Below, piece after piece: positions 1 through 3,571 of a stretch of DNA of 21,450 nucleotides. Every line of letters starts with the position of its first letter. Position 1 is the first letter of the stretch. The position numbers and the translations under genes were made by a program. The stretch covers positions 1 to 21,450 of the IMG/VR virus record IMGVR_UViG_3300010354_000814, one strand, 5' to 3'. The DNA comes from a virus. Under the pieces are notes generated by a model. The model saw only the letters and a list, made by a program, of their open reading frames with translations. It made no database searches and was not told the origin of the DNA.

Positions 1-260
1 ATGACAACACGGAGGTAACTTATTCGCCCGAACGTGATGCTTCATATGTTTATCTGCACGGCAATCATATTGCAACGATTGGTGATACCTTCCTTGAACT
101 TTACACTTGTGGCTGGAAAACTCCCACTACCAAATCACGTCTCAATGCAATCCTGAAAGAGCACGGAAATGATGCCCGTATCTTTCAACGTGATTTTGAA
201 TGGTTTGTGATTGATAACGGCAACACAATTCCTTTCACTGAAGGTATGGTGCTTAAGTGA
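1..260 (+). CDS. Small hypothetical protein, 5' end outside window
   Basis: Open frame from the left edge (first full codon at base 3) to TGA at 258-260, giving 85 visible residues. No in-frame ATG occurs before the extreme C-terminus, so the start must lie upstream. The visible protein has a Y-x-H-G-N-x-I-A stretch followed about 15 residues later by G-W-K-T-P-T-T-K-S-R-L-N. I associate that GWxTxTTKxRLN pattern with small uncharacterised phage proteins, but I cannot name a function. No membrane segment or signal peptide is visible. Its stop shares one base with the next start (TGATG), so the two genes are probably translationally coupled. Real gene: likely. Role: unknown. Confidence 0.75.
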   Translation, partial: DNTEVTYSPERDASYVYLHGNHIATIGDTFLELYTCGWKTPTTKSRLNAILKEHGNDARIFQRDFEWFVIDNGNTIPFTEGMVLK

Positions 261-427
261 TGACTGATACTCAAAAGATCGAAGCACTGACTGATCTTCT
301 CTCCAATGCAATTCATTCTCTGGAGATGACAAAGTATGAGATTGATGATGTAACTGAGGCAGCAAATGTGGTTCGTGATGCTGATCACTATCATCAACAA
401 ATGCTAGACATTCTTCACTCTAACTGA
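260..427 (+). CDS. Small acidic hypothetical protein, 55 aa
   Basis: ATG at 260 overlaps the stop of the preceding gene by one base (a TGATG junction). The frame runs 55 codons to TGA at 425-427. The protein begins MTDTQKIEALTDLLSNAI, is acidic and looks largely helical, with hydrophobic residues spaced as in an amphipathic helix and a His/Gln-rich tail (HYHQQ). There is no recognisable domain. The tight overlap with the upstream gene and the absence of a better frame support it as a real gene. Function not recognised. Confidence 0.6.
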   Translation: MTDTQKIEALTDLLSNAIHSLEMTKYEIDDVTEAANVVRDADHYHQQMLDILHSN

Positions 428-437
428 ATCAAACAAA

Positions 438-572
438 ATGTTCACCATTCGCTACTTTACGCCTTATCAACAACAATGGAGAACACAATCATTCTCTACA
501 TTAGATGAAGCAAAGAGGATGGTTGAGTTCTACAAATCATGTGGTAGCCCTGCTGAATTGATCAACAACTAA
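438..572 (+). CDS. Small hypothetical protein, 44 aa
   Basis: ATG at 438, ten bases after the previous stop, runs to TAA at 570-572. The sequence starts MFTIRYFTPYQQQWRTQSF, then STLDEAKRMVEFYKSCG: a short beta-like start followed by an amphipathic helix. This beta-then-helix layout with a DEA/EEA helix start recurs in other small genes of this window (589-780, 804-1040, 4345-4485). No Shine-Dalgarno sequence precedes it; the leader is A/C-rich, as for most of the small genes here. Function unknown. Confidence 0.55.
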   Translation: MFTIRYFTPYQQQWRTQSFSTLDEAKRMVEFYKSCGSPAELINN

Positions 573-588
573 AACCAAGCAAAAGAAT

Positions 589-780
589 ATGCAAACCATG
601 GAACGTCCAAAGATTGGTGATACCAGAGTTTACATCAGAGAGTATAATAACAAGTTCTCAGTTCAGGTTGATGTGTTCAAAGAAAACACTCTGCGAGGTG
701 ATGCTTACTGGGTGACTAAAGAGTTCAAGACTTATACAAAAGAAAAAGACGCACTTAAGTTTGCGTCACGATTCTCCTGA
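589..780 (+). CDS. Small basic hypothetical protein, 63 aa
   Basis: 63 codons from ATG 589 to TGA 778-780. A second in-frame ATG at 598 (MERPKIGDTRVYIREY) is an equally credible start, because neither has a clear ribosome-binding site. The protein is beta-rich (VYIREYNNKFSVQVDVF) and ends in a helix (KEKDALKFASRFS). Its general plan, a strand pair followed by a lysine-rich K-E-A/D-A-x-x-F/Y-A helix, is shared with the next gene (KRKEAVDYARYRL), so the two could be distant paralogues; that is inference from a short match. It lies in a five-gene run closed by the terminator at 1051-1076. Confidence 0.6.
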   Translation: MQTMERPKIGDTRVYIREYNNKFSVQVDVFKENTLRGDAYWVTKEFKTYTKEKDALKFASRFS

Positions 781-803
781 TAATTCTACACTCTTAAACC
801 ACA

Positions 804-1040
804 ATGTTACTCTCCAAAGAATCATTCAACGATCAAAAAGTTCGTCCTTTCATTGTTACTAAACAGAAGGAAAGATCAGTAGAAGGTCGTTACTCAGTAC
901 ACTTATTCTCCAGAACTGTTATCACTACTGAAGGCAAGAAGTTTAGATATTTGCCTCTACGTTTTGAAGGAGAGTTAGCACTGTTCAAGAAAAGAAAGGA
1001 AGCAGTAGATTATGCTCGGTACAGATTAGGACTTGATTGA
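804..1040 (+). CDS. Small basic hypothetical protein, 78 aa, last gene before terminator
   Basis: 78 codons from ATG 804 to TGA 1038-1040, only 10 bases before a strong hairpin terminator, which makes it the last gene of the first transcription unit. It is Lys/Arg-rich with several beta-like stretches (RYSVHLFSRTVITT, RYLPLRFEG) and a C-terminal helix (KKRKEAVDYARYRL). It carries no signal peptide, membrane segment or catalytic motif that I recognise. The strand-strand-helix layout with a K-E-A helix resembles the 589-780 product. A small nucleic-acid- or protein-binding role would fit the charge, but that is only a guess. Confidence 0.65.
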   Translation: MLLSKESFNDQKVRPFIVTKQKERSVEGRYSVHLFSRTVITTEGKKFRYLPLRFEGELALFKKRKEAVDYARYRLGLD

Positions 1041-1050
1041 ATACACATAG

Positions 1051-1076
1051 AGACCCCATCTACGGGGTCTTTTTTT
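1051..1076 (+). terminator. Intrinsic (Rho-independent) terminator
   Basis: A perfect 7-bp GC-rich stem, AGACCCC (1051-1057) with GGGGTCT (1064-1070), has a 6-base loop and is followed by a run of seven T (1070-1076). It lies 10 bases after the stop of the 78-aa gene. This is the clearest terminator in the window. Confidence 0.9.
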
Positions 1077-1162
1077 ATGCCTTTTCTTATGATTTAATGG
1101 TAAAAAGTATATTAAATGGATAAAAAAGCCTTTTTTAATTATAGCCGTGTTTTCAACAGCCT

Positions 1163-1192
1163 TGTGGAAAAGTGTGTGGAATCTGTGGAAAA
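1163..1192 (-). promoter_or_regulatory. Pair of DnaA-box-like sites (TTTTCCACA on minus strand)
   Basis: TGTGGAAAA occurs at 1163-1171 and again at 1184-1192. Read on the minus strand this is TTTTCCACA, which fits the general DnaA-box consensus TTWTNCACA and the form I recall for Synechococcus oriC. A degenerate third copy (TGTGGAATC) starts at 1175. The two good sites are 21 bases apart, two helical turns, so they lie on the same face of the DNA. They sit beside an AT-rich stretch. Whether DnaA binds here is untested. Confidence 0.4.
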
Positions 1193-1311
1193 AGACCCTT
1201 TTAAATCCTTCTAGACCTTGTGATCATTGCCTGCAAGCTATAACACACTCACCCATACTTTGTCAACCCCCGCGTCATAAAATCCCCACAATTACCCCGT
1301 CTCATATACAC

Positions 1312-1339
1312 AGGTCCTCATAAATACTCCCCAGGACCT
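1312..1339. repeat. Inverted repeat enclosing a late-promoter motif
   Basis: AGGTCCT (1312-1318) and AGGACCT (1333-1339) are perfect reverse complements around a 14-base loop. The loop contains CATAAATA (1319-1326), which matches the T4 late promoter TATAAATA except at the first base. The right arm overlaps the first base of the TTGACA box at 1339. It could be a protein-binding operator, or a hairpin present only in RNA that reads through from upstream. Confidence 0.55.
1319..1326 (+). promoter_or_regulatory. Putative T4-type late promoter (CATAAATA)
   Basis: The octamer matches the T4 late consensus TATAAATA at seven of eight positions. It sits in the loop of the 1312-1339 inverted repeat. 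A start about six bases downstream (near 1332) would give a leader of about 65 bases for the gene at 1397. The motif is short and in an AT-containing region, so chance is possible. Confidence 0.4.
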
Positions 1340-1367
1340 TGACACAAATCCCCCGTCGTCTTATAGT
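1339..1367 (+). promoter_or_regulatory. Sigma-70-type (early) promoter
   Basis: A perfect -35 box TTGACA (1339-1344), a 17-base spacer and the -10 box TATAGT (1362-1367, five of six to consensus). Transcription would start near 1374, giving a short leader to the ATG at 1397. It is the best-formed promoter in the window and would serve the gene cluster 1397-2824 using unmodified host RNA polymerase. Confidence 0.75.
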
Positions 1368-1396
1368 AGCCACACTAACACTCACGGAGCGAACTT

Positions 1397-1570
1397 ATGT
1401 CAGTTGCGTATCACAAGGCACAGAAGCAGCGTTATAGAGTCACTCTAGAGCTTGAGGTTTTTGAGGACTTCGACCCGCATCAGCTTGACTGGGAGAAGTT
1501 ATTCAAGTTGGAACCAGCTGAGCGTGTCGAAGCATATGTCGAAGACCTCAGCTGTCCTGATAGGTGGTGA
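1397..1570 (+). CDS. Small hypothetical protein, 57 aa
   Basis: ATG 1397 is preceded by a good Shine-Dalgarno GGAG (1385-1388, 8 bases upstream) and follows a sigma-70 promoter; TGA is at 1568-1570. The protein begins MSVAYHKAQKQRYRVTLELEVF, so a basic N-terminus leads into a beta strand. A very acidic, Trp-containing C-terminal half follows (EDFDPHQLDWEKLF, then EPAERVEAYVEDL). First gene of the GC-richer early-type cluster. No domain recognised. The promoter and ribosome-binding site make it convincing as a gene although it is short. Confidence 0.7.
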   Translation: MSVAYHKAQKQRYRVTLELEVFEDFDPHQLDWEKLFKLEPAERVEAYVEDLSCPDRW

Positions 1571-1583
1571 TTTAGTGCTGTAG

Positions 1584-1635
1584 AGTTTTGATAGCATAAC
1601 CCCCCCTAAATACCCCCAGTTATGCTATCAAAACT
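1584..1635 (+). repeat. Perfect 17-bp hairpin with late promoter in its loop, abutting a start codon
   Basis: AGTTTTGATAGCATAAC (1584-1600) is the exact reverse complement of 1619-1635, around an 18-base loop (1601-1618) consisting of C runs flanking CTAAATA. The ATG of the next gene begins at 1636, the base after the right arm. RNA starting upstream would fold this stem against the start codon. RNA starting at the loop promoter lacks the left arm and cannot. This geometry matches the T4 gene e and soc arrangement. There is no T run after it, so it does not look like a terminator. Confidence 0.85.
1606..1612 (+). promoter_or_regulatory. Putative late promoter CTAAATA
   Basis: CTAAATA lies in the middle of the hairpin loop, flanked by six and five C residues. 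By the T4 rule (start about six bases past the motif) the RNA would begin near 1618-1619, at the first base of the right arm, giving a leader of about 17 bases to the ATG at 1636. C-type variants of the late box are, to my knowledge, accepted for cyanophages. Confidence 0.6.
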
Positions 1636-1848
1636 ATGAGACCTCTAAAGTATAAGAATTTGGGTTCTGGAGTGATGATTCGAGTGCCCGAAAGTATCAC
1701 CACTATTCTACCACAACTGCAAGACGTTATGCAACAGTTAGAGGAGAAAGGTGAGGATAGTCGTGAGGTGATATTGCAGGTTCTCAGTGACATTCAAGAC
1801 CGCCTGAGTGAGTATTATTGGGCCCCTGAGATTGTCCCTATAGTGTAA
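1636..1848 (+). CDS. Small hypothetical protein, 70 aa, under hairpin/late promoter control
   Basis: 70 codons from ATG 1636 to TAA 1846-1848. The start is fixed by the end of the hairpin at 1635; there is no Shine-Dalgarno sequence. A short basic N-terminus (MRPLKYKNLGSG) is followed by VMIRVPESITTILPQLQDVM. This Arg-Val-Pro-Glu entry into a helix resembles the start of small cyanobacterial and plasmid proteins with a V-R-V-P motif. A long amphipathic helical region then runs to about residue 60, with a hydrophobic tail (APEIVPIV). The helix could support oligomerisation. A weak resemblance to ribbon-helix-helix-type small regulators is possible but not supported by a clear motif. Confidence 0.75.
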   Translation: MRPLKYKNLGSGVMIRVPESITTILPQLQDVMQQLEEKGEDSREVILQVLSDIQDRLSEYYWAPEIVPIV

Positions 1849-1864
1849 GGACAACCACTCACAG

Positions 1865-2110
1865 ATGACTACCACTTTCCAAGCAAATCTGACCGATACT
1901 GAGTATAATGGTTGGGCGAATTATGAGACCTGGAATGTTGCACTCTGGATCAACAATGATGAGGGTTTGTATAACCTCGCTCAGCAGTGTGGTGATTATC
2001 AAACCTTCGTAAATGAGATCGGTGTTGGATACTCTACTCCCGATGGTGTTAAGTATGCTGACCCCAAGATTAACGTCCTTGAGATTAACTCAGACGTGTT
2101 TGATTTCTGA
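1865..2110 (+). CDS. NYETWNVALWI-motif small protein, 81 aa
   Basis: 81 codons from ATG 1865 to TGA 2108-2110; AAGGA (1847-1851) is upstream but rather far. Residues 14-32 carry the stretch YNGWANYETWNVALWINND. This is a distinctive motif of a widespread family of small proteins of unknown function in phages, plasmids and some bacteria (a DUF family in my recollection). After it come LYNLAQQCGDYQTFVNEIG and a C-terminal part ending DVFDF. The family is known to me only as uncharacterised, often near small accessory genes; I make no functional claim. Tryptophan and tyrosine content is high for its size. Confidence 0.8.
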   Translation: MTTTFQANLTDTEYNGWANYETWNVALWINNDEGLYNLAQQCGDYQTFVNEIGVGYSTPDGVKYADPKINVLEINSDVFDF

Positions 2111-2117
2111 CCTTAAG

Positions 2118-2148
2118 TAACACTCACTCATTCGTTCTTAATTAACAC
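2118..2148 (+). repeat. Intergenic leader repeat, copy A (31 bases)
   Basis: This 31-base stretch, beginning TAACACTCACTCATTC and ending TAACAC, is matched at 26 of 31 positions by 2640-2670. Both copies lie between a stop codon and the next small gene's start. A shorter match (TAACACCAACTC) follows the stop at 2434. The sequence is unstructured and C/A/T-rich with no Shine-Dalgarno. Confidence 0.7.
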
Positions 2149-2152
2149 TCTG

Positions 2153-2434
2153 ATGCTGAGCTTCATCCCCTACGCTATTCGTCGTCCGTTCTACTATGTG
2201 TTCGATCTGATCGCATGTTCTGATTTTCGTAATGAAGAATTGGATCGCATCTTCAACGTCGAAGGTTATGATCAATCAATGCAAATCCTGGGGTTCATTA
2301 ACTACTTGGGCATGACAGGTCAGTTAGATCTGAGTGAGAACTTTCACCTGTTCGCTGATGTTGAGACGCTGGAGCAAGCAATCAACAAGTGGAGTGATTA
2401 TCAGGACTTGATGAACACTTCCACTGTCGCCTAA
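2153..2434 (+). CDS. Hypothetical protein, 93 aa
   Basis: 93 codons from ATG 2153 to TAA 2432-2434, just after leader repeat A. The N-terminus MLSFIPYAIRRPFYYVF is hydrophobic and aromatic with two Arg. It may be a membrane-associated helix but is too short and charged for a confident transmembrane call. The rest is acidic with likely helices (EELDRIF, DQSMQILGFINYLG, VETLEQAINKWSDYQDLM). No family recognised. Codons often end in C/G (CTG, ATC, TTC), unlike the structural genes further right. No Shine-Dalgarno was seen before the ATG. Confidence 0.65.
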   Translation: MLSFIPYAIRRPFYYVFDLIACSDFRNEELDRIFNVEGYDQSMQILGFINYLGMTGQLDLSENFHLFADVETLEQAINKWSDYQDLMNTSTVA

Positions 2435-2503
2435 GTAACACCAACTCCTGTCGCATGAGTATAAACTAGGCACTCACAGTTCACAACACTTTTCTTCGTT
2501 ATT

Positions 2504-2638
2504 ATGTCCAAGACCGTTATCCTCTCCATGCTGGCTCAAGGTAACACTGGTGATGAGATTCTCTCCATCCTCGATGTTATCGTCTCCGACATTGAGCAGG
2601 ACGGTATTGATAGTTGCGCTGAAGTCTTTGCCAACTGA
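2504..2638 (+). CDS. Small paralogue pair, first copy, 44 aa
   Basis: 45 codons including the stop, ATG 2504 to TGA 2636-2638. The product MSKTVILSMLAQGNTGDEIL continues SILDVIVSD and then diverges. The next gene (2684-2824) encodes MSKSVMLSMLAECDNGSEIL followed by SILDYLSSD. The two share about 19 of the first 29 residues plus conservative changes, so they are tandem duplicates. The helical N-terminal half with the invariant EILSILD segment is the conserved part; the acidic tail varies. I recall similar short MSK-start proteins in other cyanophages, all uncharacterised. Confidence 0.75.
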   Translation: MSKTVILSMLAQGNTGDEILSILDVIVSDIEQDGIDSCAEVFAN

Positions 2639-2639
2639 T

Positions 2640-2670
2640 TAACACCTACTCATTCACTCTTAACTAACAC
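2640..2670 (+). repeat. Intergenic leader repeat, copy B (31 bases)
   Basis: Second copy of the leader repeat (see 2118-2148), beginning TAACACCTACTCATTC and ending TAACAC. It starts two bases after the stop of the 44-aa gene and ends 13 bases before the ATG at 2684. It precedes the second duplicate, whereas copy A precedes the 93-aa gene. Confidence 0.7.
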
Positions 2671-2683
2671 ACAAGAACACAAC

Positions 2684-2824
2684 ATGTCTAAGTCTGTGAT
2701 GCTTTCGATGCTTGCTGAATGTGATAACGGCAGCGAAATTCTGTCCATCCTGGATTATCTCTCCTCTGATAATGTTTCTGAGGGTTATGATAACGAACCC
2801 ACTGCAGATGTGATCGAGTTCTGA
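2684..2824 (+). CDS. Small paralogue pair, second copy, 46 aa
   Basis: ATG 2684 to TGA 2822-2824. It is the tandem paralogue of the 2504-2638 gene: the N-terminal half MSKSVMLSMLAECDNGSEIL plus SILD aligns without gaps, and the C-terminal half is acidic and unrelated (Y-D-N-E-P-T-A-D-V-I-E-F). Conservation at the protein level with many synonymous or conservative base differences argues that both copies are translated and under selection. The gene ends 10 bases before the inverted repeat and promoter at 2834-2874. A minus-strand open frame across this gene (2660-2860) is a shadow. Confidence 0.75.
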   Translation: MSKSVMLSMLAECDNGSEILSILDYLSSDNVSEGYDNEPTADVIEF

Positions 2825-2833
2825 TACTAACTG

Positions 2834-2863
2834 TGCGTGCTCTGGTTGACACTGGGGCACGCA
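2834..2863. repeat. Inverted repeat spanning a -35 box
   Basis: TGCGTGC (2834-2840) and GCACGCA (2857-2863) are perfect reverse complements with a 16-base loop that contains the TTGACA box of the 2846 promoter. The position suggests an operator for a repressor. No T run follows, so a terminator for the preceding gene is less likely. Confidence 0.5.
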
Positions 2864-2874
2864 TATGTTATGAT
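2846..2874 (+). promoter_or_regulatory. Sigma-70-type promoter
   Basis: A perfect TTGACA (2846-2851), an exact 17-base spacer and TATGAT (2869-2874, five of six to consensus). The start would be near 2881, about 147 bases before the next convincing ATG (3028). The transcript therefore has a long leader containing the GC-rich palindrome at 2922-2933, or ends as a small RNA. Confidence 0.7.
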
Positions 2875-2888
2875 TGATGCTGATAGTC

Positions 2889-2956
2889 GTTTGGCAGTTA
2901 TTTGCGGTCGGTTGTTTATAGCGCCGCGCGGCGTTGCGGTTATAAAAAAACCAAAC
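2889..2956 (+). other. GC-rich structured leader or possible small RNA
   Basis: Within an AT-rich genome this stretch holds a perfect 12-bp palindrome CGCCGCGCGGCG (2922-2933). It can also nest: GTTTGG (2889-2894) pairs with CCAAAC (2951-2956), TTTATA (2915-2920) with TATAAA (2941-2946), and CGCC with GGCG inside. It begins about 8 bases after the predicted start of the 2846 promoter. No open frame crosses it convincingly. It could be a structured 5' leader, a small RNA or a protein-binding site; the sequence alone does not decide. Confidence 0.4.
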
Positions 2957-2987
2957 TACCCTAACCTACAGAGGTGACAAATCGACC

Positions 2988-2995
2988 GATAAATA
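2988..2995 (+). promoter_or_regulatory. Putative late promoter GATAAATA
   Basis: GATAAATA matches the T4 late box at seven of eight positions and lies 32 bases before the ATG at 3028. A start near 3001 would give a leader of about 27 bases. Its position inside the N-terminal extension that a GTG start at 2974 would add argues for the shorter protein start. Confidence 0.5.
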
Positions 2996-3027
2996 TCACA
3001 CTCTTAAAAATTTTCCGGATACAAAAA

Positions 3028-3165
3028 ATGACACCCAAGAAGAAAGCAAACTGTCACGGATGGGGAATCTTCGGAGGAAAGCACAAGAAGAATAAGAGTT
3101 GTGCAACGGGTATTTTTAGAACTCCTGCACAAAAGAAAGCTTCTTCAAAGAGAAAGAAAAGATGA
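3028..3165 (+). CDS. Very basic small protein, 45 aa
   Basis: ATG 3028 to TGA 3163-3165. The same frame is open back to a GTG at 2974, but I prefer 3028 because a late-promoter box lies at 2988-2995 and the product then starts cleanly as MTPKKKANCHGWGIFGGKHK. It is extremely Lys-rich (KKNKS, QKKASSKRKKR) with two cysteines, Gly-Trp-Gly and Gly-Gly turns. Such composition suits binding to nucleic acid or an acidic protein, for example a minor virion or DNA-packaging-associated peptide, but that is only a composition argument. Its stop overlaps the next start (GATGA), so the two are probably co-translated. Confidence 0.6.
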   Translation: MTPKKKANCHGWGIFGGKHKKNKSCATGIFRTPAQKKASSKRKKR

Positions 3166-3290
3166 GAAGAACCCCATATTGGAGTTTCTGGAAGGTTGTC
3201 TTAGCGGGCTGGATGATACGTTATCCACGCCCCTTTTTTGTCGCACTAGGTTTTTGTGTTGCTGTGATATATAATGCAGTGACAAAATAA
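3162..3290 (+). CDS. Small membrane protein, 42 aa
   Basis: ATG 3162 overlaps the previous stop by four bases (ATGA); TAA is at 3288-3290. The product has a basic N-terminus (MRRTPYW), a first hydrophobic stretch (FWKVVLAGWMI), a short RYPRP turn and a second hydrophobic helix (FFVALGFCVAVIYNAV) ending in TK. This predicts one clear transmembrane helix, possibly two in a hairpin, in the host inner or thylakoid membrane. Small membrane proteins next to late genes can be holin-like or superinfection-related. At 42 residues it is short for a holin, so no function is assigned. Confidence 0.6.
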   Translation: MRRTPYWSFWKVVLAGWMIRYPRPFFVALGFCVAVIYNAVTK

Positions 3291-3321
3291 AACTGAAAGA
3301 AAAAATTCCGGGAATATTTTT

Positions 3322-3522
3322 ATGCCTGCAAACGAAAAAATGTATCACATCTACGCAAAGAAGGAGTGTTTATTTCATTCACTCAAAGAAGAAGAATTTC
3401 ATAAGACATGGAAAGATCTGAATAATATGGTTGGTTTAATGCACACGGACTATACAAATGATGATCTATCCTATGAAGAACTCTGTGTTAACAAAGAGGC
3501 AATTTTGAATTCTTCGCATTGA
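3322..3522 (+). CDS. Small hypothetical protein, 66 aa (family of three, member A)
   Basis: Open from ATG 3322 to TGA 3520-3522; a second ATG at 3340 is plausible. From that second Met the protein reads MYHIYAKKECLFHSLKEEEF. It aligns with the starts of two downstream genes (4345: MYNIYYIGEQLHSDLTYEEA; 4488: LYNLLYKGRKIYQDLSHEEC from residue 4). The shared pattern is [ML]Y-[HN]-[IL]-x(6)-[LI]-x(2)-[SD]-L-x(2)-E-E. The alignment favours 3340, but GGGA at 3310-3313 is a possible ribosome site for 3322. The C-terminal half is acidic. Function unknown. Its stop overlaps the TTGACA of the next promoter. Confidence 0.65.
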   Translation: MPANEKMYHIYAKKECLFHSLKEEEFHKTWKDLNNMVGLMHTDYTNDDLSYEELCVNKEAILNSSH

Positions 3523-3548
3523 CAAGTGCATATATAGACTGATAAAAT
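3519..3548 (+). promoter_or_regulatory. Sigma-70-type promoter before the glycosyltransferase
   Basis: A perfect TTGACA (3519-3524) with TAAAAT (3543-3548, five of six to consensus) at an 18-base spacing. Transcription would start near 3555, giving a leader of about 17 bases to ATG 3572. Weaker than the promoters at 1339 and 2846 because of the spacer and the -10 box. Confidence 0.5.
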
Positions 3549-3571
3549 TGATCTGAAGGTTATTTTTTCTT

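Larger units (their letters stand above)
1077..1396. other. Gene-free control region (about 320 bases)
   Basis: No plausible coding frame was seen on either strand. From left to right it holds a strongly AT-rich part (about 1077-1145), three TGTGGAA repeats at 1163-1192 of which two match the DnaA-box consensus, a C-rich stretch, an inverted repeat (1312-1339) with a late-promoter motif in the loop, and a sigma-70 promoter (1339-1367). It separates a terminated operon from the next gene, so it is best read as a regulatory or origin-like region. Confidence 0.6.

Noticed and set aside
135-400. Two minus-strand open frames (76 and 71 aa)
   Set aside because: They lie opposite two plus-strand small genes that are coupled by a TGATG junction and have no promoter or ribosome site of their own.
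1121-1140. AAAAAAG-C-CTTTTTT palindrome as a second terminator
   Set aside because: The loop would be a single base and the stem almost pure A/T; it is better read as part of the AT-rich stretch.
2660-2860. Minus-strand 66-aa frame
   Set aside because: It covers the second copy of a clearly duplicated plus-strand gene and the promoter after it, and has no recognisable features.
2974-3027. N-terminal extension of the basic 45-aa protein from a GTG start
   Set aside because: The extension contains the late-promoter box at 2988-2995 and reads as hydrophobic sequence unlike the rest; the ATG at 3028 is simpler.
3145-3348. Minus-strand 67-aa frame
   Set aside because: It is opposite the small membrane protein gene, which overlaps its upstream neighbour in an ATGA junction.
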